Shown piece by piece: positions 1 through 6,026 of a DNA stretch of 6,026 nt (position 1 is its first letter; the number at the start of each line of letters is the position of its first letter). The translations under genes were made by a program, and so were the position numbers. Source of the DNA: Bifidobacterium breve (lineage in GTDB: Bacteria; Actinomycetota; Acidimicrobiia; Acidimicrobiales; Ilumatobacteraceae); the NCBI GenBank assembly GCA_943325435.2, contig CALPPK020000088.1, positions 1-6,026 on the forward strand, read 5' to 3'. The notes under the pieces are model-generated. The model did not search any database, was not told where the DNA came from, and was given only the letters and a program-made list of their open reading frames with translations.

Positions 1-723
1 GTCATGAACAGCACGTACTGCAATGGGGTGCACTGCGGGACCAGATAATCCCCCGCCACCGTTACCGAGGCTCCGGCGAGATGTACGAACATCAATCTGC
101 ATACCAAGCATCGTGTTCATCACGGTGACAGCGGATGCTCCGGCATCAGACACAGTTGTAGCAACTTCAACAATGCGATCTGTATTTGCACTTAACTTGG
201 CCCATACAGGGACCTGTGACCGAGCACACACCGCTGAAATTATCTGACCAGCAAGTGAAGGATCATGCGCAATGATTCCACTGCGTCCCTCAAGATTCGG
301 ACATGACAGGTTCACTTCAATGGCATTGATTCGATTGCCAGCAGCAACTAATTGTTCGGCCGCTAAAACATACTCGTGAACGGTGCGACCCCAAATGCTC
401 GCAATAACAACTGCGCCTTCAGATTCAAGTTTCGGAAGAGACTCGTGAATCCATGACACGACACCAGGGCCTTGCAAACCGACAGCATTCATCATGCCGC
501 TTGCAGCAACATGTACGCGTGGGGACGGATTACCCGGCCACGGTTCATGGAACAAGCTCTTCACTACTACTGCACCAAGACGATGCAATGGCATGTATCC
601 AGAAAGTTCGGTGTCGTGCCCGCTTGTGCCTGAAGCAGTCATGAATGGATTAGAGAGAAGCACTCCCCCAACATCTACGCCACCCATGGCATCGAGATAA
701 CGCGCACCGCGCCGCATTGTCAT
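1..723 (-). CDS. pyrD: Dihydroorotate dehydrogenase, class 1B-like (3' end cut by the window)
   Basis: This FMN enzyme oxidises dihydroorotate to orotate, the fourth step of UMP synthesis, in the cytoplasm. I translated the minus strand from 723: 241 codons stay open to base 1, so the C-terminal part, including the end of the FMN-binding barrel, lies outside the window. Visible landmarks are NPFMTASGT (25-33), Lys55 in [17 protein letters not shown] (76-87), VNLSCPN (137-143) with the class 1 catalytic-base Cys141 and orotate-binding Asn138/Asn143, Lys176 in WAKLS, Asn203 in MNTMLGM, and [10 protein letters not shown] (222-231). The Cys base excludes class 2, which uses Ser. The GLQGPG and GLSGPA wording matches class 1B (B. 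subtilis PyrD) better than class 1A. The ATG at 723 overlaps the carB stop as ATGA. Met3 and Met13 are alternative starts, and Met13 would give the more usual N-terminal length. Class 1B enzymes normally pair with PyrK, and no pyrK is present here. Confidence 0.95.
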   Translation of the reverse strand, partial: MTMRRGARYLDAMGGVDVGGVLLSNPFMTASGTSGHDTELSGYMPLHRLGAVVVKSLFHEPWPGNPSPRVHVAASGMMNAVGLQGPGVVSWIHESLPKLESEGAVVIASIWGRTVHEYVLAAEQLVAAGNRINAIEVNLSCPNLEGRSGIIAHDPSLAGQIISAVCARSQVPVWAKLSANTDRIVEVATTVSDAGASAVTVMNTMLGMQIDVRTSRRSLGNGGGGLSGPAVHPIAVRAVHD

Positions 724-3700
724 GCTCTGCCGTGATATTCCTGCAGTGATCTCACTTCGACCTCGCTTGAACGTTGCTCCCACAAACCGTTAACAGCCGC
801 CAAGGCAGCTTCAACAGTTGTTACCGACGATACGCCATTTGCATTAGCGGCTTTACGAATCGCCTCCCCATCTTGACGAGAGCCGCGCCCATGAGGAGTA
901 TTCACCACAAAACTAATTTCGCCATTTGCTACTAACGCTGCTGCATTCTCAAGAGCGGATCCTTCAATCTCAGACAGCTTGCCGACAATGCGATCAACTG
1001 GTAGCCCGAACTTAGCTAGGTAGTTTGCAGTTCCTGTTGTTGCGGCAACACCAAGACCCAGGTCTCGCAAACGCTTCGCAACAACAATTCCCGCCGGCTT
1101 GTCACCATCATTGAATGACAAGAAAACCATGCCTGAGGTCGGTAGAACAGTTCCGGCGGCTGTTTGTGATTTAACAAACGCGCGCCCAAAGGTTCTATCG
1201 ATGCCCATCACTTCACCCGTTGAACGCATTTCTGGCCCGAGGGCTGTATCAACTTCAGGGAAACGGTTGAACGGCAGTACTGCTTCCTTAACTGAAACAT
1301 GGCCGCCTGTTACTGGCGGGACCAGCAATCCTTCTACACGCAGTTCGGCAAGCGTTGCACCCAACATCACGCGGCTCGCCACCTTGGCCAACGGCACACC
1401 TGTTGCCTTCGCAACGAATGGAACCGTGCGTGAAGCACGCGGGTTTGCTTCAATCACAAAAACTGTGGTTCCGAGAACAGCGAACTGCACATTGATCAGA
1501 CCGCGAACATCTAGCGAGTTAGCAATTGAGGTGGTGTACGCACTGATAACTTCCACCACCCAGGCCGGAAGTGTTTGTGGTGGAATCGCACACGCAGAGT
1601 CACCAGAGTGAACGCCCGCTTCTTCCACGTGTTCCATCACGCCACCAATGAGAACCTCGCCAGTGTGGTCACGAATCGCATCTACGTCGACTTCTGTCGC
1701 GTCTTCCAAGAAATGGTCAATAAGGACTGGACGCTCAGCGGAAAGTCCACCTTCTTTTCCGAGACTTCCATCTCGTGCCATTTGATCCATAGCGCTTTCC
1801 AAAGCTTGCGCATCGTGAACAATCTGCATTGCTCGCCCACCAAGCACATAACTTGGGCGAACCAACACTGGATATCCAACCCGTTGCGCGATCACGCTTG
1901 CTTCTGCGAAGGTAACTGCTGTTCCTCCTGGAGGCTGCGGAATGGATAGTGAATCACATAACTGATTCCACTTCTCACGGTCTTCGGCAAGGTCGATCGA
2001 ATGAGGAGAGGTTCCGGCAATGAGTGCCGGATCAATAAGCCCAGACAACTTCAAAGGCGTTTGGCCACCAAGCCCAACAATTACCTTTGGAGCCACACCA
2101 CCAGATGCAAGCGTCTCAGCCGCAATCACATTCAACACGTCTTCACGAGTAAGTGGTTCAAAGTAGAGGCGATCAGATGTGTCGTAGTCGGTTGAGACGG
2201 TTTCTGGGTTGCAGTTAACCATGACGGTCTCATAACCAGCAGCGCGTAATGCGAAACTTGCATGCACACAGCAGTAATCGAATTCAATTCCTTGACCAAT
2301 GCGGTTCGGTCCGGAACCAAGAATGATCACCCGAGGTTTGCTGGATGGTCGTACTTCGTTTTCATCTTCATATGTTGAGTAGTGATACGGGGTCTGTGCA
2401 TCAAATTCAGCGCTGCAAGTATCAACTGTCTTGTAAGTCGGGATAACTCCGAGTGATTCACGATACGAGCGAACTGCCATTTCGTCTTCCTTCAAAACGT
2501 ATGCAAGCTGACCATCAGAGAACCCGAGTCGTTTTGCACGGCGCAGTTCATGGCGACCGAGTTGATTAAGGGATTTCCCTGTCAACGAATGACGTTCATC
2601 AATGATGATCTGCATCTGGTCGAGGAACCACACGTCAATTTTCGTCGCATCATGAACTCGATCAACGCCCATGCCTCTGTTGAGTGCTTCTCCAACTTGG
2701 AAAATTCTCTCGGGTGTGGCGATGGCTGCTTTCTGTAAGAGCTCCTCGTCACTGAGGGCGTCGTATAACGACTCGCCACTGTCGCAGTTCAGACCAAGCC
2801 TGCCCTGCTCAAGTGAGCGAAGACCTTTTTGCAAACTTTCAGGAAAAGTACGTCCGATAGACATCACTTCTCCGACGCTCTGCATCTGAGTGCCCAATAC
2901 TCCAGATGTACCCGGAAGCTTTTCAAAGGCCCAACGCGGGATCTTTGTAACCACATAGTCGATGGTTGGTTCAAAACTTGCTGGGGTCATCTTCGTGATG
3001 TCGTTTGGAATCTCATCGAGGGTGTAACCAACCGCAAGCTTGGCTGCAATCTTCGCGATGGGAAACCCTGTGGCTTTAGAGGCCAAGGCTGATGAGCGCG
3101 ATACGCGTGGGTTCATTTCAATAACTACGAGATCACCATTTGCAGGATTCAATGCGAACTGAACGTTTGAACCACCAGTTTCCACGCCAACGCGTCGAAT
3201 ACATGCGAACGCTGCATCGCGCATTTTCTGGTACTCCACATCAGACAAAGTTTGTGCTGGAGCGACAGTAATTGAGTCACCCGTGTGTACGCCCATGGGG
3301 TCAAAGTTTTCGATGCTGCAGATGATGACGCAGTTGTCAGCATGATCACGCATCACCTCAAGTTCGTATTCCTTCCAACCAACAATTGAAGTCTCAACAA
3401 GAATTTCCCTGATTGGACTTGCATCAAGTCCGTTCGAAGCAAGCTTCAGGAACTCTTCCATTGTGTTTGCAATTCCGGTACCGCGTCCACCAAGGATGTA
3501 CGCAGGACGAATAATCACGGGAAGACCGATTTCTTTCAGGACTTCTGTTGCTTCATCCATGTTGTGCGCAATACCGCTGCGAGGAACACTGAGACCGATT
3601 TCAATCATTGCTTGCTTGAACTTGTCACGATCTTCTGCAGTGGCAATCGCTTCAGCATTCGCACCGATCAGTTCTGGTGTACCAGGAACACCGACAAGTC

Positions 3701-4016
3701 CTTTTTCGAAAAGAGCCATTGCAAGGTTCAGGCCTGTTTGCCCACCAAGTGTTGGCAGCACAGCATCTGGTTTTTCGCGTTCGATGATTCGAGCCAAAAT
3801 TTCTGGCGTCAACGGCTCAATATATGTGCGGTCCGCAAAGTCTGGGTCCGTCATGATGGTCGCTGGGTTTGAGTTAGCAAGAATGACTCTGTAGCCCTCT
3901 TCTTTCAGTACACGACATGCCTGAGTACCTGAATAGTCAAACTCGCACGCTTGACCAATAACAATTGGACCTGAGCCGATAATAAGAATTGTGTGTAGAT
4001 CATTGCGGCGAGGCAT
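720..4016 (-). CDS. carB: Carbamoyl phosphate synthase, large (synthetase) subunit
   Basis: It makes carbamoyl phosphate from bicarbonate, two ATP and ammonia tunnelled from CarA; the product feeds pyrimidines and arginine. It has 1098 residues against 1073 in E. coli and is full length. Domain order: first ATP-grasp half (about 1-403), oligomerisation domain (about 404-560), second ATP-grasp half (about 561-950), MGS-like allosteric domain (about 951-1098). The two halves show the family's internal duplication: [16 protein letters not shown] near 24-57 matches [16 protein letters not shown] near 577-610. By alignment with E. coli, ATP-site residues Arg130, Arg170, Glu300 and Asn302 are kept in half one, and Arg680, Arg720, Glu856 and Asn858 in half two. 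Ornithine-site equivalents Glu798, Asp806 and Glu911 are also kept. In the effector domain Thr993, Thr996, Lys1013 and Asn1039 are kept, but the E. coli Thr1017 position is Pro1041. The ATG overlaps the carA stop by one base (TAATG) and follows a good ribosome site. No frameshift is seen. Confidence 0.99.
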   Translation of the reverse strand: MPRRNDLHTILIIGSGPIVIGQACEFDYSGTQACRVLKEEGYRVILANSNPATIMTDPDFADRTYIEPLTPEILARIIEREKPDAVLPTLGGQTGLNLAMALFEKGLVGVPGTPELIGANAEAIATAEDRDKFKQAMIEIGLSVPRSGIAHNMDEATEVLKEIGLPVIIRPAYILGGRGTGIANTMEEFLKLASNGLDASPIREILVETSIVGWKEYELEVMRDHADNCVIICSIENFDPMGVHTGDSITVAPAQTLSDVEYQKMRDAAFACIRRVGVETGGSNVQFALNPANGDLVVIEMNPRVSRSSALASKATGFPIAKIAAKLAVGYTLDEIPNDITKMTPASFEPTIDYVVTKIPRWAFEKLPGTSGVLGTQMQSVGEVMSIGRTFPESLQKGLRSLEQGRLGLNCDSGESLYDALSDEELLQKAAIATPERIFQVGEALNRGMGVDRVHDATKIDVWFLDQMQIIIDERHSLTGKSLNQLGRHELRRAKRLGFSDGQLAYVLKEDEMAVRSYRESLGVIPTYKTVDTCSAEFDAQTPYHYSTYEDENEVRPSSKPRVIILGSGPNRIGQGIEFDYCCVHASFALRAAGYETVMVNCNPETVSTDYDTSDRLYFEPLTREDVLNVIAAETLASGGVAPKVIVGLGGQTPLKLSGLIDPALIAGTSPHSIDLAEDREKWNQLCDSLSIPQPPGGTAVTFAEASVIAQRVGYPVLVRPSYVLGGRAMQIVHDAQALESAMDQMARDGSLGKEGGLSAERPVLIDHFLEDATEVDVDAIRDHTGEVLIGGVMEHVEEAGVHSGDSACAIPPQTLPAWVVEVISAYTTSIANSLDVRGLINVQFAVLGTTVFVIEANPRASRTVPFVAKATGVPLAKVASRVMLGATLAELRVEGLLVPPVTGGHVSVKEAVLPFNRFPEVDTALGPEMRSTGEVMGIDRTFGRAFVKSQTAAGTVLPTSGMVFLSFNDGDKPAGIVVAKRLRDLGLGVAATTGTANYLAKFGLPVDRIVGKLSEIEGSALENAAALVANGEISFVVNTPHGRGSRQDGEAIRKAANANGVSSVTTVEAALAAVNGLWEQRSSEVEVRSLQEYHGRA

Positions 4017-5104
4017 TATTTTTTCTCCATGAGTTCTGCGAATTGTCCGAATAGATAGTGGCTGTCATGTGGGCCTGGCCCCGCTTCAGGGTGATACTGA
4101 ACACTGAACGCACGAAGGTCACGTAAGCGCATTCCTTCATTGGTGTGGTCATTGAGATTCACGTGTGTGATGTCTGCAACTCCCGACAAAGAATCTGGGT
4201 CGACACAGAAGTTGTGGTTTTGGCTGGTGATTTCAACCGTTCCGGTAGAAATATGTCGCACTGGATGATTGGCACCATGGTGACCGAACGGCAACTTGAA
4301 TGTGTGCCCGCCGAATGCTCGTGACAGCAACTGATGGCCGAGACAGATTCCAAAGGTCGGTGTTCCTGCTTCAACAATTGAACGGATTGCTTCTGTGGCG
4401 CCCTTGACCATTTCTGGGTCACCGGGGCCGTTTGACAAGAACACTCCGGATGGCGACAAGGACAGAACCTCTTCAGCAGTCATGCTGGCGGGGACGACTG
4501 TCACCGTTGCGATTTCAGACAAGTGGCGAAGGATTGTGGTCTTGATACCGAAGTCGTATGCGACCACATTGAACTTGCCGTTACCGACTGTGTATGCCTG
4601 TGGGGTCGTTACTTCAGACACTAAGTCAATTCCAGAGGTTCCCTTTTCGTTCTTTGCCGCTGCAAGCAACTGGGCTTGGTCAGCTGTTCCGAATGCGCCA
4701 CGCAATGACCCAGAGTCGCGAAGTAGTCGCGTAAGACGGCGAGTATCTAATCCGGCTACGCCGGGAAGTTTTTGCGCCTTCAACATTGCATCAAGATCTG
4801 ACTCGCTGCGCCAATTGCTGTGACGGCGAGCCATGTCGCGCATGATGACGCCGCGAGCAAATGTTCCGCGTGATTCTGAGTCAATCGGCGTTACTCCATA
4901 GTTGCCAATGTGAGATGTGGTGAAGGTAATGATTTGACCGGCATACGACGGATCAGTGAACACTTCTTGATATCCAGTCAATGCGGTGTGGAACACAACT
5001 TCACCCGCTGCAATGCCGTTCTCTGGCATATACCCAACTGCTTCTCCTTCAAAGACAGAACCGTCTTCAAGCACGAGTGCAATATTTGTAATGTCGGTAC
5101 TCAC
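4016..5104 (-). CDS. carA: Carbamoyl phosphate synthase, small (glutaminase) subunit
   Basis: This subunit hydrolyses glutamine and passes ammonia to CarB in the cytoplasmic heterodimer. It has 362 residues, close to the family norm (382 in E. coli). The N-terminal CPSase small-chain domain covers about 5-140, with [14 protein letters not shown] (34-47) and [10 protein letters not shown] (53-62). The class I glutamine amidotransferase domain covers about 178-357. It has an intact triad: nucleophile Cys254 in GICLGHQ, and His338 and Glu340 in [10 protein letters not shown]. The oxyanion-loop motif SNGPGDP is at 224-230, and [10 protein letters not shown] (273-282) is also typical. The start is GTG at 5104-5102, overlapping the pyrC stop as GTGA and preceded by a strong Shine-Dalgarno. 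The stop TAA shares its last base with the carB ATG. The ARRHSNWRS stretch (92-100) resembles actinobacterial CarA in particular. Its place next to carB, between pyrC and pyrD, points to the pyrimidine pathway, although arginine synthesis could draw on the same enzyme. Confidence 0.99.
   Translation of the reverse strand: MSTDITNIALVLEDGSVFEGEAVGYMPENGIAAGEVVFHTALTGYQEVFTDPSYAGQIITFTTSHIGNYGVTPIDSESRGTFARGVIMRDMARRHSNWRSESDLDAMLKAQKLPGVAGLDTRRLTRLLRDSGSLRGAFGTADQAQLLAAAKNEKGTSGIDLVSEVTTPQAYTVGNGKFNVVAYDFGIKTTILRHLSEIATVTVVPASMTAEEVLSLSPSGVFLSNGPGDPEMVKGATEAIRSIVEAGTPTFGICLGHQLLSRAFGGHTFKLPFGHHGANHPVRHISTGTVEITSQNHNFCVDPDSLSGVADITHVNLNDHTNEGMRLRDLRAFSVQYHPEAGPGPHDSHYLFGQFAELMEKK
4025..4028 (-). 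promoter_or_regulatory. Ribosome binding site of carB
   Basis: GGAG on the minus strand lies 8 bases before the carB ATG, inside the last codons of carA. It supports the ATG at 4016 as the start and translation that follows on from carA. Confidence 0.8.
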
Positions 5105-6026
5105 GCGAGTGCCTTCCCTTCCTGCACGACCAACTGGCCGTTGTAGATCGTGTGCCGCACGCGGCCACGAAGTTCCATGCCGTGATACGGCGTATTAGTG
5201 CTGCGACTTGCCAGTTGATCGCGAGATACCGACCACACAGTGGTTGTATCCCATACTGCGATGTGAGCTGGCTCCCCGACTGCAATCGGGCGACCTTGAT
5301 GGTCAGAGATGTTTGCAATGACGGCTGGGTTCCATGACATAAGAGCAGCGATTTTTTGCGGAGAGAGACTGATTGCTGTGTTGACAACTCCGAGTGCTGT
5401 TTCGAGCCCCAACATTCCTGGTGGAGCCGTATCAAGTGTTTGCTCTTTTGTGTGGCCAGCGTGTGGGGCATGATCAGTAGCAATCGCGTCGATGGTTCCA
5501 TCTGCAAGACCTTCATGCAGGGCCTTGATATCAGCCATCGTGCGCAACGGAGGATTCACCTTAAAAATCGGATCAAACCCAGTGAGTAGTTCATCAGTGA
5601 GCGAAATGTGGTGAGGAGTAACTTCAGCCGTTACAGGAAGCCCTTCAGCCTTTGCTGCCCGAACCAATTCAACACTTCCCTGTGTAGACAAATGCATGAA
5701 GTGTTCCCGTGCTCCCGTCATTCGTACAAGTTGAATGTCGCGGCGCACCATTTCTTCTTCAGCTACTGACGGCCATCCTGGAACTCCCATCGTGGAGCAA
5801 CATGCCCCATCATGCATCACTGCACCTACGGTCAGGCTTGCGATTTCGCAGTGTTGAGACAGGGTCACGTTCAGTCGTTTTGCTGCCATCAGTGCGCGCT
5901 GCATTACTAAAGCGTCTTGCACCCCAGTGCCGTCATCTGTAAACAACGTGACACCTTCATTGGCTAACTGATCAAACGGAACCAATTTTGCACCAAGGCG
6001 CCCAACGGTGATGCACCCTGACGGAA
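5101..6026 (-). CDS. pyrC: Dihydroorotase, class I (5' end cut by the window)
   Basis: This zinc amidohydrolase cyclises carbamoyl aspartate to dihydroorotate, the third step of UMP synthesis, in the cytoplasm. About 307 C-terminal residues are visible. The frame stays open through base 6026, so the TTG near 5985 is an internal leucine and not the true start. Class I dihydroorotases have about 430 residues, so roughly 120 are missing, including the HxH metal motif. Visible metal ligands, by analogy with Bacillus enzymes, are the second Asp of FTDDGTGVQ, the His of HLST, the first His of TPHH and the Asp of ATDHAPH. PPLRT and PPGMLGLET, which shape the substrate site in this class, are also present. 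The C-terminal part (GRPIAVGEPAHIAVWD, then NTPYHGMELRGRV) is the usual amidohydrolase beta-sandwich return. This is not the short E. coli PyrC type. It ends TGA, overlapping the carA GTG by four bases. An allantoinase or hydantoinase is less likely given the pyr neighbours and these motifs. Confidence 0.96.
   Translation of the reverse strand, partial: PSGCITVGRLGAKLVPFDQLANEGVTLFTDDGTGVQDALVMQRALMAAKRLNVTLSQHCEIASLTVGAVMHDGACCSTMGVPGWPSVAEEEMVRRDIQLVRMTGAREHFMHLSTQGSVELVRAAKAEGLPVTAEVTPHHISLTDELLTGFDPIFKVNPPLRTMADIKALHEGLADGTIDAIATDHAPHAGHTKEQTLDTAPPGMLGLETALGVVNTAISLSPQKIAALMSWNPAVIANISDHQGRPIAVGEPAHIAVWDTTTVWSVSRDQLASRSTNTPYHGMELRGRVRHTIYNGQLVVQEGKALA
5112..5120 (-). promoter_or_regulatory. 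Ribosome binding site of carA
   Basis: The purine run AAGGGAAGG on the minus strand ends 7 bases before the GTG at 5104, inside the last codons of pyrC. It supports the non-ATG start, because no ATG gives a better spaced start nearby and the CarA N-terminus then has the normal length. Confidence 0.8.

Noticed and set aside
23..700. Short plus-strand open frames at the left edge
   Set aside because: The minus strand here encodes a clear, uninterrupted PyrD N-terminal region, so these frames are shadows.
1099..1611. Plus-strand open frame of 170 codons inside carB
   Set aside because: It lies fully antisense to the conserved second half of carB; its translation shows no recognisable domain and it has no convincing context.
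3463..3894. Plus-strand open frame of 143 codons inside carB
   Set aside because: Antisense to the first ATP-grasp half of carB, which accounts for the sequence; the translation looks like reverse-strand noise rich in Arg, Ser and Pro.
4010..4030. Possible promoter or attenuator before carB
   Set aside because: carA and carB overlap by one base and only a ribosome site is visible; no hairpin with a T-run is present.
4395..4823. Plus-strand open frame of 142 codons inside carA
   Set aside because: Antisense shadow of the CarA coding sequence with no domain of its own.
5067..5516. Minus-strand open frame of 149 codons across the pyrC/carA junction
   Set aside because: It is out of frame with two clearly conserved genes on the same strand and has no recognisable motif.
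5983..5985. TTG as the pyrC start codon
   Set aside because: The frame continues upstream to the window edge with conserved PyrC sequence (ITVGRLGAKL), and the protein would otherwise lack the metal-binding N-terminus.
1..6026. A new defence, mobile or otherwise undescribed system
   Set aside because: Almost every base is accounted for by four well-known pyrimidine genes; no repeats, insertion ends, unknown genes or non-coding gaps remain.

Overview
The window is a slice of a de novo pyrimidine (UMP) biosynthesis operon. All genes lie on the minus strand, so transcription runs from high to low coordinates in the order pyrC, carA, carB, pyrD. pyrC is cut at its 5' end by the right edge of the window, and pyrD is cut at its 3' end by the left edge. 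carA and carB are complete and intact. There is no intergenic DNA: pyrC/carA overlap in GTGA, carA/carB in TAATG and carB/pyrD in ATGA. This implies one transcript with coupled translation.

Together the genes supply three steps of the pathway. CarA (glutaminase) and CarB (synthetase) make carbamoyl phosphate. Aspartate carbamoyltransferase (pyrB, not in the window, probably just upstream) would join it to aspartate. PyrC then closes carbamoyl aspartate to dihydroorotate, and PyrD oxidises that to orotate. The last two steps (pyrE and pyrF products) are not visible.

The organism is most likely an actinobacterium (Actinomycetota) with a moderate GC content, roughly half by eye. The carA sequence carries wording I associate with actinobacterial CarA, such as the ARRHSNWRS stretch. 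Several stretches of CarB and PyrC (for example [15 protein letters not shown] in CarB and GVPGWPSVAEE in PyrC) resemble what I remember of Acidimicrobiia. That finer placement is an inference from memory and was not searched.

Region by region: 1-723 is pyrD (N-terminal 241 residues, class 1B-like); 720-4016 is carB (1098 aa); 4016-5104 is carA (362 aa, GTG start); 5101-6026 is pyrC (C-terminal 307 or so residues). No RNA gene, mobile element, repeat array, promoter or terminator was found. I see no new biological system here. The most useful point for follow-up is a class 1B-like PyrD directly after carB, without the pyrK electron-transfer gene that sits at that position in Bacillus subtilis.
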